From assembly GCA_003550305.1 (NCBI GenBank), contig QKYT01000030.1, forward strand, positions 312,952 through 329,816: a stretch of 16,865 nucleotides of DNA, given 5' to 3'. The stretch comes from Glomus cerebriforme. Its lineage: Eukaryota; Glomeromycota; Glomeromycetes; Glomerales; Glomeraceae. Of this stretch, positions 8,209-16,865 are shown piece by piece (the stretch's first letter is position 1; every line of letters begins with the position of its first letter). The position numbers and the translations under genes were made by a program. The notes beneath the pieces were generated by a model that worked only from the letters and a program-made list of their open reading frames with translations, was not told the origin of the DNA and did not search any database.

Positions 8209-10699
8209 ATGCAAGGACCAGTGGAAGACAGAGAGAACAGCCCTTTCGTCGTCACGGGAAACCAGGTAGACTACTTGCGTGTAGGACGTCATAGATTACG
8301 TTGTTCACCTTTATTTTGAATGACCCGCAGGAAAATGATCAGATGCAATCATACTTCGATTTGAAGAACCCTATGGAGTGGGATATCGTTGAGTTCCATC
8401 GTTTTTTTATAGAAAAAAACAAAGATAAACCGGATAAGCTCGATTACAAAAAGGCTGCAGACAAACTCAACAGGAGTTTGCGAAGTATTGTGGACACGTC
8501 AGCCAATGCTGTTACGATAAGAAGGGCATTAAAACTTCAAGAAAAGGCTAAGGTAAGTGTAGATTTTCCTTGTACTAATGTGATGTTGCAACTGGATAGA
8601 AGTTCTCTTGGGCCGTGGCCATATCAACGGTTTAGTTGGTTTGGATCTACGACTACGCGGGAATTCTGCGGATGCCCCGTTTATGATCTGACTGAGTGAC
8701 GATCGTCGTGGACGGCTAGCTTTTAGCAATAAGGGTACTTTAATTGGGTACTTCAATTGTACTATCAACTGCGACTACGCGGGAATTCTGCGGATGCCCC
8801 GTTTATGATCTGACTGAGTGACGATTGTCGTGGCTAGTTGTAGCACTTTATTATCTGTAACAAAGTATGACTAAACTAACAATTACATAGCGAGGACGTC
8901 GAAAAGGAGGAGCCTTAGACAAAATTTGGACATCTGTTGAAGTCGAATTAAAAGAAAAGAAGTTAACAGATCTTCAGGTATTCATGAGAAATATTATTAC
9001 CATTTTATCTAATAGAGCTTACGATATTATTTTACTGCAAAATAAGTTATATGGACTACTACAGGCAACACAGGAGAACCAAAACTATGCAAGCAAGTTA
9101 AATCACGGTGCCTTGGGGAGACTAGAGGGTGTAATCGCTTCAATTAAGCATGAGAGTGAGGGTGAACAGAGTAAACCTAATGAATTGAAGAGAAAGATGA
9201 TTGAATCCGATGTGCCTCCAGAAACTCCACGAAGAAGAGGACCACGTATCTTATTTTCAACAAACTCACCACACAAACCGCTCCTGACAAAAGAGACGAT
9301 AGCAAAGTATGTATCTGATAGTTCATGTCAGCTTATGCAGTATCATTAATTGCTTTTTCTCTTCGGTTGCAGTCTTGCGCCAACATTAGTACCAGGATTG
9401 AAATCGCTTATATCAAATCTTGAAGTTGAACACGAAGATATCGTCAAAGAAATAAAACGTCATTCGTGCGACCAAGCCAAACTAGTCAGCTTGCCGGCAT
9501 CACTAGTCGCATGGCTACGTTCTGTTCTTGCTGTGGGTATTGTAATGCAATGATACTTTGAAGTTATGAACTTAAACTGATAATTTTTTGTAGAGTACTG
9601 TAGACAAGTTTGATGAAAAGGTGAATATGTCATTGAAGGATGCTAATGAGTATGAAGATGGCTTGCGTATTGTCTTTCGGGGTACATTAATCGACTTGTA
9701 AATATATAATAACTATTATTAATGCGGTTGAAAATGAAAACTGACGTGGTATAACCATTCAAAGTCATACTATGATTCGCCGTGCAAAAAATCACACTAT
9801 TGAAAGGCATGCATCCGAAAGAAAATTTATTCTAGAACAGGTTTCTCTTCCATTCAAATATATTGAATATGTATTTGGGTTGGTAACATTTAACTGGTAT
9901 GTCTTAATCTCTTAGGCTGGAATTTTTCTCGATATATTTATTTATTTCCGAATTTATCTAGGGTGGAGAAAAATATGATGATGACTAAGGCGTTGCAATT
10001 TGTCGAAGACCCAGACAAGAAAACGACGACCTACAAAGTGGACGCCTTGGCTATTGTCAAGGAGAATCACAGAGAGTTTGCAACAATTGAAGTATCTGCC
10101 GGACCAATTGAGCAGGATCGTCCTCATACACTGGGAGATACCAAGAAGACGTTGATGGAAGGATGTGAGATGCTTCAAGGTACGCTACAACAATATCTTG
10201 ACGCATCTCTTGAAACAGCTAAACAACTAAAATTTTATACAATGCAAGTAATAGGTATGTTTCAATAACTTTAGAAATATAAGGATTTACCTATAATGCC
10301 ACTAATGTCATTTATTTCTTTGCAGTTGACCGGATTGTTCTAGTCGAAATTTCAGTGCACGAATCTGGCTTTAAAGCCGTGGAAGTACGAGGTGCACGGT
10401 GGCCATTTTCGTGGAATTCAGTGGTAGAATACATGCATATATTTGAGTTAATTGCATATTTTATGGTAAGTACCTATAATGAATGCCTATAAGTGACCAC
10501 AATAATAAGGTCAGAAAAATATTTACGCATGTATTATTTGCTATTATTTGCTTAGAAAAATCTTCGCGACCAGGAGAAAGTAATTAATGTGATGGCCAGT
10601 GAGCATCGCGGTATAATTGAGGTTAAGTCTACCTCAGTTCGCCAGTGGCTAAGAAGTGTACAAGATACTTTAATTTTCAACAATAATTCAACAATTTAG
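8209..10699 (+). CDS. Ten-exon gene, uncharacterised Mucoromycota family; possible nuclease-fold C-terminal domain
   Basis: Proposed exons: 8209-8265, 8331-8552, 8891-8977, 9065-9306, 9373-9532, 9594-9697, 9765-9896, 9962-10254, 10326-10465 and 10556-10699. They join in frame to 526 codons with TAG at 10697. Introns are GT-AG and 61-90 bp except intron 2 (338 bp). The ATG has A at -3. Residues 1-120 are charged, with a basic patch KAKRGRRKG (91-99). Residues 170-195 carry TPRR (T176) and SPHK (S190), both full CDK consensus sites. Residues 335-480 (FNWVEKN, KVDALAIV, ATIEVSAGP, DTKKTLMEG, FYTMQVIG, RWPFSWNSVVEY) resemble a family of unknown function that I recall from Rhizopus and relatives. 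D362 and E378-V-S380 would fit a PD-(D/E)XK fold with the Lys replaced, which is speculative. The donor of exon 5 (gtgggt) is the weakest boundary. It is the only gene here without disabling changes. Confidence 0.75.
8650..8833 (+). repeat. 62-bp direct repeat within intron 2
   Basis: Copies at 8650-8711 and 8772-8833 differ at one base (gatcgtc versus gattgtc) and are spaced 122 bp apart. They are richer in G+C than other introns, begin cgactacgcgggaattctg, and contain GACGATCGTC, a palindrome sharing CGATCGTC with the promoter module at 8090-8130. The near identity implies a recent duplication or constraint. Intron 2 is about four times longer than the others because of this region. Confidence 0.8.
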
Positions 10700-10816
10700 T
10701 TTTATGAAATAAGAATTTATTTACTGCTTCTAGCAAAACTGATGAATCAATGAATAATCAAATGTAACATAATGATAATATAGTATCTTTTACGTGTATT
10801 ATAGTGTGCATTAAAA

Positions 10817-10822
10817 AATAAA
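10817..10822 (+). terminator. Likely polyadenylation signal AATAAA
   Basis: AATAAA lies 118 bases after the TAG at 10697-10699, in AT-rich sequence, at a usual distance for a 3' UTR in compact fungal genes. It was identified by motif only. Confidence 0.4.
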
Positions 10823-11110
10823 ACTATAATTATAAGAATTTTTTTATGGTGTGATATATTATTGGCATAACAATGCTAATACCTAATCAAACAGCCGTTT
10901 CTTTTTTTTGTTTTTATGTAAATCATCCATGATGATTTTCTTAAACATCATCTAGTGTTGTATTCACGTGATTTTTGTTATATATAGTGATGTGATCGTC
11001 ATTATCAATAATCAGATCTTTTTTTCTTTCGTATTATACATTATTTTCGCGTCTTTCCTTTATTTTTCATCACCTTCCTTTAGCATAACTTTTATCCGAT
11101 TTTAACCTAA
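10823..11110. other. Intergenic region with an E-box and a small palindrome
   Basis: The interval between the intact gene and the FAR1-like remnant. AAATCATC (10920-10927) and GATGATTT (10931-10938) form an 8-bp palindrome. CACGTG, the bHLH core site, lies at 10965-10970. Pyrimidine-rich sequence from about 11010 to 11090 precedes the ATG at 11111, as in many fungal promoters. Whether any of these sites functions is unknown. Confidence 0.4.
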
Positions 11111-11906
11111 ATGAATCAACCTGAAACACCTGCTTTATTACCTCCTTCTCACAATGGAATATCCAAAAGACATCCGTTTGAAACACTTAATATACCAGAT
11201 ACTGCTTTTGAGCAGGCATCAAGATTGTGTGTTGGAATGCAGTTTGATCATTAGAACCACGTAAATTTAGTTTTGTTAGCTTATGGATAACAGACTGGCT
11301 TTGTATGGCGAATTCAAGACAAGTGTCTTGACAAAACACCTTACANGTCCACTTGGTTCTCAATTTGCTGAATTCCAATCAAAGTTTTTTTCTTTTTCTT
11401 GTCGTAATACTCTATTTGAAGAAATCTTTGAAACCCGATTTGAAGAATTATGTGTAAACTTTCCAGATGCTTCATCATATTTAAGAACTACATTATATCC
11501 AGTTAAGTGTTGATGGGCTAAATGTTTTACATTTCAGGCATGTTATTAAAATTGATTAGGGTAAGGTTGGGATTAGGATAAGGTTAGGGATTAGGATAAG
11601 GCGTGGGATTAGGGTAAGGTTGGGATTAGTATAAGGTGTGGAATTAGGGTAAGATTGGGATTAGGATAAGGCGTTGGATTAGGGTAAGGTTAGGATTAGG
11701 ATAAGGCGTTGGATTAGGGTAAGGTTAGGAATTAAGATAAGGTGTGGGATTAGGGTAAGGTTGGAATTAGGATAAGGCACAAAATTAATATTTTCATTTT
11801 TTTTACTTAGGAATTTAATGCTGATATGTCATCAACTCAACAAGTGGAATCCATCAATGCTATTATTCATAAATATGGCAAAACAAGGAAAATGTTTAAA
11901 GCTTAA
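11111..11906 (+). pseudogene. FAR1/MULE-type transposase-like gene, internally deleted and broken
   Basis: It opens with a clean ATG and MNQPETPALLPPSHNG, then LCVGMQFDH, TAG at 11252, NHVNLVLLAYG, TAA at 11288 and QTGFVW. This matches the start of a FAR1-type DNA-binding domain (FDTWEEV...YG...GF in relatives). In the next frame, 11380-11513 encodes FEEIFETRFEELC, FPDASSYL and LYPVK. A TGA follows at 11514, then WAKCFTFQ. After an apparent intron full of telomere-like repeats, 11811-11906 encodes FNADMSSTQQVESINAIIHK and ends in TAA at 11904. The second and third blocks match the region just after the MULE catalytic domain in FAR1-related proteins. The catalytic domain itself is missing, so the gene has an internal deletion. 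One ambiguous base (n) lies at 11346. Confidence 0.65.
11554..11778 (+). repeat. Interstitial telomere-like array (TTAGGG/TTAGGA variants)
   Basis: About 225 bp of alternating ggattagggtaaggtt and ggattaggataaggcgtt units, with a composite period near 35 bp (gcgttggattagg recurs at 11671 and 11706). The plus strand is rich in G and almost free of C. TTAGGG is the common fungal telomere repeat, here with variant spacers. The array sits between two coding blocks of the FAR1-like remnant, where a splice donor and the acceptor ttacttag (ending 11810) are plausible. Confidence 0.8.
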
Positions 11907-12902
11907 TGATAAAATTTTTATTGTAGCTGGATAGCTTTATTTAAATTTTTTATTGTAGCTACTGTATATAACTTGTATTTATGTAGATTGTATAAAAATT
12001 TAATAAAATCGAGGGGTATGAGGAGGAGCTACTTACTATGTTATGTGATTTGTGTAATTATCATAACTGTCCAGTGATGTTTACCCCTAAATACAACAAT
12101 CATTTATTAATTTAATATATCAAGGAACATCTCAAAGGCTATAACTTTTGATATGTGCTGTTTCTAAAAGCCGATATTCAAGAGTAGATTAGTGTTAGTA
12201 AAAACTGTATATTGCCAAAATTTCATGCATTTTTGGCTTTCTTAAATTAGTTATTAATGTATTATATTATTCTAGTATTATTCTAAAATATGCATAAAGA
12301 AAATTAAATTAAAAAATAATAAAAAATATTTTTTAACAATAATAACCCACTTTTTTATTAAAAATTTATTAAAATAAACTTGTTTAAGATTTTTACATAT
12401 TGATTTTTTATCATAAACACTGAAATAAAATCACCGATGGTGTTTTTCTTCTCTTTAGCAACATTCAAATGTATTTAAAAGACTTAAAAATAACAAAAAA
12501 AGATGTAATGATCACTATATTTCAAGGATAGCTTAGTTTAATTTTCTGAATTTTTAATTGCAAAAGTATTTTCTTCATTGATCATTACATTTTATTAGTA
12601 ACACATATGAATTTTATATGTAGGACAGTTATATTTATTAGGAATATTATTGTGTAACACATTTGTTGTACCCCTAGATAAAATATTGCAAAAATCACAT
12701 GATTTATATACTATGCCATAATAGGATGGTATTTAATAAAATCATCAGAAATGGTGATTAGAAAAACTCTTTTTTTATTTATGTATACTGATCTAAATAT
12801 TTGACTTTTATAATCATTATCATACATGTATGATAATTCCTACTATTAATCTATTATATAAATAATACACATAATAATTATAAAGCATTTAAAGTTTTAA
12901 GT
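11907..12902. other. AT-rich intergenic region with one small inverted repeat
   Basis: No coding frame was supported on either strand. ATGTAATGATCA at 12503-12514 and TGATCATTACAT at 12579-12590 are perfect 12-bp inverted repeats with 64 bases between them, possibly a tiny foldback or MITE remnant. Short direct repeats of attttttattgtagct type occur near 11918 and 11944. Confidence 0.45.
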
Positions 12903-14159
12903 TTATTCAATGAGGTCCAATTCTTGAAGATGCTCTGGAATAACTACATATGGATCTTTGTAATACCAAATATACCTTAGTGCAATCTGCTTCTTTTCGC
13001 ATAATTCTTTCTTAAGTTGATCCTAACCTTACTGTTTAATAAAATTATTGGAATCACTATTATGAAAGAATTTGATATATTTTTCATGTTGTTCTCCTTA
13101 TACCTCAATTGCAAATCCATATTATGGATAATAAATGTCAATGTGTAATCTATTTAAGTGCTCTAGTGTTTTAAGAAAATTAGATTGGTGTATTTTAGAT
13201 GGCAGTCCAAAATATTTTGACACAATCTCTTGATACAAATTTTTACATTTGAATTTTAAGCAATATAGACATCATATATTGTCATGTTTTACATGAGAAA
13301 GGATAGCATACTATTGATATTTTTTATTACATCTCCAAAGCAACTGACTTTTGCAATTAATATAAGAATTTGACAGACATTTTCCATCTTAACTATATGC
13401 AGTGGATTTTGCTATTGAAATATCAAATTTTGTATTGATACAATATGGATACCAAGAGTTTTTGTTTTTAATACCACTAATGAAAGCAATCCATTTATGT
13501 GATTTGGAACATTTTCAGTATAAATACATTTACAATCAATGTAAATATCAGATAAATACTTTTCATTCCTACTACATGCTAATTCTTTTACATATTTGAT
13601 GCTAAATTTCTTAGATTTACATACACAATATAGATACCAAGTCCTTTTTTGAATATTATCAATCTGAGCAAACCATAAATATCCTTCAGAACATCTTCAA
13701 GAAAATGGAGTATATCTGTTATAATAAGTACCAGAAATACACATTTCACCTCTTTTATTTGCAAGATTCTGAGTGAATTCAAGTCCAAGTTTCATGCACT
13801 TATGATACTACCATTTTTTATTTTTAATATCTAAAAGAAATCGTTAAAATTAATGATTATTTTTGCATTTCTATAAGAGAAGTAAGCTATTATTAATATA
13901 ATTCTCAGAAATATACCTTCTATTTTTAGCACATGCTAATTCTTTGGCCACTAAAATATCAAAGTTTTCTATTTATATAATAAGGACACTATAAATAGCA
14001 ATTTTTAACAAATCAAAATAAACAATTCCATTGATAGTTTTTATTGTACTTCCAAAGCATTAGCTTTTTGCAATTAATATATTTTTTGAAAAGGCATTTT
14101 TCTTCATGAGATTCTGCTATTATCATTGCATTACTCAAAGAAAATTTATTTTTTAGCAT
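12903..14159 (-). pseudogene. Zinc-ribbon-repeat protein with endonuclease-like C terminus, decayed
   Basis: Read on the minus strand from ATG at 14159 to TAA at 12903-12905. The N-terminal part has at least four degenerate zinc-ribbon-like repeats of pattern A..R.G.C.S..Y.N...L.W.C...H.W.A....I....WC.YC. Visible pieces are KCLFKKYINCKKLMLWKY, ANKRGEMCISGTYYN, KCLSNSYINCKSQLLWRC and CLYC. The C terminus has ENLYQEIVSKYFG-like sequence (here KNLYQEIVSKYFG), DIYYP, FAIEV, GEQHEKYIKFFH, DQLKKELCEK and ALRYIWYY, ending EHLQELDLIE. I recall this family as abundant in Rhizophagus. D-IYYP...IEV.G..H resembles Vsr/DUF559-type restriction-endonuclease folds. Stops include TGA 13697-13699, TAG 13311-13313 and TGA 13272-13274, all at positions of conserved Trp, plus several TAA at Gln positions, and frameshifts between repeats. 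Confidence 0.75.
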
Positions 14160-14311
14160 TACGATCAACAAAATATGTTTTTTGAATAATTATCCTACTT
14201 TTTAAAATATTATGAAGTATTATAAACTATACAAATTAAATGAAACTATACCTTTGAAAAAACAGTATCCTTTCATTTCTAAACATCTATTTAGATTTTA
14301 AACTACTAGTT

Positions 14312-15001
14312 ATGAGCACTTCTGAATCTGAAAAGATAAGCATGGTAATACATCTGCTTCTAGAAAACAAATATCCAAAATATATCTATAGATGTCTAGT
14401 AAAAAAATATGGTTATAAAATACCAAAAGGCGAAAGCAAAAATTTTAGAAAAAAATATATTCTGTGTAATAATCTAATTGTTATTACACAATACTAAGAT
14501 AAAGAATTATAAAAAGTAGTATAATGTTTTTATGAATTTATAGTTATGGATAAGCAAGTTCCATAGTATGAAAATGTAAAATTCAAGCTAATTGCACCTG
14601 AAAAATTACCTGATATTTTATTTTTTAAAAGAACTGGCCGATTTACTATTATAGTCTTTGATGAATTTGCTAGCAAACCTCTGACAATTCAACTAAAAAT
14701 TGTTTCTTTCTTTAGATTAGGCAAATATAATAAAATTAGCTCAATTTATATTGCTTAGCATTTCTATGAAACTTATTTAAATATACATGAAAATCTTAAA
14801 TACATTTCATTGCATTATAGATATGAAACTTTAGATAGTATAAAGCAAATTCTTAAAGATACACATAATGATTATGAACCTCTAGCAAAAAAAATTTATA
14901 AAGTAATAAAAAAGTACTTTGTGGTTATTGATATCTGAAAACCATCTGATAATCTCTTATCAATTAGATTTAGATAGGACAAACCTTTAAAGAATTGGTA
15001 A
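14312..15001 (+). pseudogene. Remnant resembling an A32/FtsK-type ATPase of AM-fungal repeats
   Basis: An opening frame, 14312-14497, begins MSTSESEKISMVIHLLLENK and is not recognised. After an acceptor at 14543, the frame from 14546 runs to TAA at 14999. It contains KLPDILFF, GRFTIIVFDEF (hydrophobic run then D-E, Walker B-like), KISSIYIA followed by a stop and HF (sensor-like, IYIAQ in relatives), and KYFVVIDI near the end, then SIRFR. Stops at 14564 (TAG), 14756 (TAG), 14936 (TGA) and 14975 (TAG) break it. The arrangement resembles packaging-type ATPases known from large DNA viruses and Maverick-like elements, and I recall a multicopy relative in Rhizophagus. No Walker A was found, so the 5' part is missing or replaced. 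Inactive. Confidence 0.5.
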
Positions 15002-15780
15002 AATAATTGAACTCAGAATGATATATACTTTGTGATCTCATTTATATTTATAAGATAAAGTTTTATAGGTGGTAATTCTTTTTTTCAATTCTTTTGCATA
15101 ATGGATTGGAAATCCATAACTCTAATTTCTATAGACTGGATAAAAAATTTCTTTCTTTTTAGTTGAATAAAAAATTTGCCTATATGTATACTATATAATT
15201 AATATTATCATAAAGGCAAAAATAATAAAGTTAAATATAAACAAAATTATATACTGATTATTAACTAAAGTATTACTACCTTCTAATACATGTTAAATAA
15301 GTAAAAATTGGCCAAAAATCAGAATGCCAATTTTTGGCTATATCTATCCAATTTGTGGTTTTTTGCTACCGATTTTATGGTGCAAATTGAAATCCTTTTT
15401 ATTGACAAAAAATAAGAAATTCAGTTTTTAAGTCATTATATTGATTCTCACACTAATTGTCCAAATCGGACACTCTACTTTTAATTTGTTATGTCAATTC
15501 TCATAAAATTTTTTCAAATCAGGCCGCTGATTTTTAAATTAGTATAAATAATTTACAATAACTTATGCCAGTTTTTATATCGAGAATGTCAAAATCTTCT
15601 ATTTTTGATCTTTTCATAATTCATCATTACCAATTTTTTACCATTATTATCTGATTTTATTTATAGATATGTATATATGTTATTTTATTTATAAAATATA
15701 TTGCAATTATAATATATTTATTATTTTTATTATATGATTATTATTTATTACATATAGAATGTTTATAAAAAAAAATATAC
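15002..15780. other. AT-rich intergenic region, possibly old dispersed repeat
   Basis: No coding frame was supported. TGGCCAAAAAT near 15310 and ATTTTTGGCTA near 15331 form a short imperfect hairpin. The block 15440-15600 (tccaaatcggacac, aatcaggccgctgattttt) is less AT-rich than its flanks and has the look of a dispersed repeat, which I cannot confirm without a genome search. Confidence 0.35.
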
Positions 15781-15810
15781 AAATGCTTTTTAGTAATTGA
15801 TATACTTTCA

Positions 15811-16015
15811 TTATTATTATTATTATTATAAATAATCTGGCAAAACTAGACGAAACTTATCTTTAGGCCTTTATTTACCAACATTAATAATATTATTATC
15901 ATTATTATCATTTTTATTATCGTCATCATTGATATCATTATTATTATTATCATTTTTATTATTATCAGTTATTATTGTTATTATTATCATCATTATTTTT
16001 ATTATTATCTTCATC
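15811..16015. repeat. ATT/ATC trinucleotide microsatellite tracts
   Basis: A pure ATT run at about 15811-15830 is followed, at 15886-16015, by a long tract of interspersed att, atc and tca triplets. On the minus strand this reads as GAT/AAT codons, giving an Asp/Asn-rich stretch (ESDEDNNKNNDDNNN) entered near 16020, with a stop after about twenty residues. It could be the worn low-complexity part of a coding gene or a plain microsatellite. Confidence 0.6.
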
Positions 16016-16246
16016 AGATTCTAATGCAATTTATCTAAAAGAAATCCATCAGCTTGGCATATTATTGTATTTTGGTTTATTTTTTTTATCGATATTATTT
16101 TTTAAATGATAACATGTGTGACCTAGATCTGATCCAATACTTATTCCAATTTTTTTTATATAATGTAAGATTTTTCTAACCTAATAAAAAATTTATAATT
16201 TATTATTTATAAATGTTATATTTTAAAATAATTTTATAGCTTTACA

Positions 16247-16429
16247 TATCCTGGATGATTACCACTTTTTATCATATATTTTTATTATCAAATTTGTACT
16301 AGCTAATTATTCTGGCCTTGTATTTTTATTAAGTTCATCTCTTGCAAATTCTTCATTATTTGATAACTATTTGTCTAAATGAAAGTCAAATGTGTTAACT
16401 ACCTTTTTGCAATCTTTATCTTTCCAACT
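16247..16429 (-). pseudogene. Small decayed coding fragment, unrecognised
   Basis: On the minus strand, starting near 16429, one frame reads SWKDKDCKKVVNTFDFHLDK, stop, LSNNEEFARDELNKNTRPE, stop, LASTNLIIKIYDKKW, stop, SSRI. The hydrophilic but patterned residues and stops at likely Trp positions resemble the other broken genes here. No domain is recognised. It may be an exon of the same former gene as the Asp/Asn-rich tract near 16015. Confidence 0.4.
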
Positions 16430-16865
16430 GATATTTTGGGAATAACATTTAAATAAAAGTTTATCTTGCATCAAAATTATATATTACAATCCTTTTCTGC
16501 ACCATGATATTTTCTATTGAAAAGTAAATTAAAAAAATTAATTGCATATGTTTTATTTTAAATAATGAAATTTCATATTTGATCCCTTCAGGACATCATA
16601 TATTATCTTTTGTTATGTTCATCTATTCGATTATTTTATTGTAATTTCCAAATCTTATGATATGATTTATGCAATTGTTTGATAATTTTTAATATTTCAA
16701 TATCATATACTTTAATAGAATAATTCATAACTAATTTTACTACTGGCAAAAGTTTTTTATTTATTATTTTTTTTTGATTATTAAAAGTTTTGTTAAGTCA
16801 AATTGAAGTGATAAATTTAGATTATTCATCAGGAAGTTTTGGAGGTGTTGATATACACCAAAAAA
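16430..16865. other. AT-rich region without recognised features
   Basis: No convincing frame, splice pattern or repeat on either strand up to the window edge. Confidence 0.4.

Noticed and set aside
8301..8699. Open frame of 132 codons across the second exon
   Set aside because: Only its middle is coding. It starts in intron 1 and runs past the strong donor gtaagt at 8553 into the intronic repeat; the spliced model keeps frame on both sides.
11554..11778. CRISPR-like array
   Set aside because: The units are contiguous and degenerate with no unique spacers, and the sequence is TTAGGG-like; the context is eukaryotic.
13402..13788. Plus-strand frame 13402-13599 and minus-strand frame 13588-13788
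   Set aside because: Both are shadows; the zinc-ribbon pattern lies in a different minus-strand frame over the same bases.
1..16865. tRNA, rRNA or riboswitch genes
   Set aside because: No tRNA cloverleaf boxes or rRNA-like conserved stretches were noticed on either strand by eye; a tRNAscan/Infernal run would settle it.

Overview
The window looks like a piece of a nuclear genome from an arbuscular mycorrhizal fungus (Glomeromycotina, Rhizophagus-like). The evidence is very AT-rich DNA, short GT-AG introns of about 60-90 bp, and decayed copies of gene families that I recognise as abundant in Rhizophagus-type genomes. The organism call is inference from gene content; no rRNA, tRNA or other marker gene was seen.

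Layout. 1-85: end of an inverted-repeat element. 109-1784: multi-exon pseudogene (DDE-transposase-like family), broken by stops and by a 5'-truncated LINE insertion (about 924-1172) with a 16-bp target-site duplication and a poly(A) tail. 2180-3320: remnant of a Plavaka/CACTA-like transposase. 3436-4939: older, longer remnant of the same LINE family (RNase H region, decayed zinc knuckle, 3' UTR). 5130-5600: degenerate minisatellite with a perfect 10-bp palindrome. 5985-7932: decayed unrecognised gene interrupted by a MITE-like element at 7045-7440. 8209-10699: the only gene that looks intact, a ten-exon model of 526 codons. Its exons are visibly richer in G+C than the surroundings, and its C-terminal half resembles an uncharacterised Mucoromycota protein family. 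11111-11906: remnant of a FAR1/MULE-type transposase-like gene with a telomere-like repeat (11554-11778) in its apparent intron. 12903-14159 (minus): decayed zinc-ribbon-repeat protein with a restriction-endonuclease-like C terminus. 14312-15001: remnant resembling an A32/FtsK-type packaging ATPase. 15002-16865: AT-rich DNA with ATT/ATC microsatellites and a small decayed coding fragment on the minus strand.

How it fits together. This is a transposon graveyard around one maintained gene. Pseudogene stops fall often where Trp or Gln is expected, which points to G:C to A:T transition decay. The intact gene has two ACGCGT boxes inside a repeated promoter module and two full CDK consensus sites in its predicted product. 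These features agree in suggesting cell-cycle-linked control, which is a hypothesis. All exon boundaries were placed by eye from splice sites and frame continuity.
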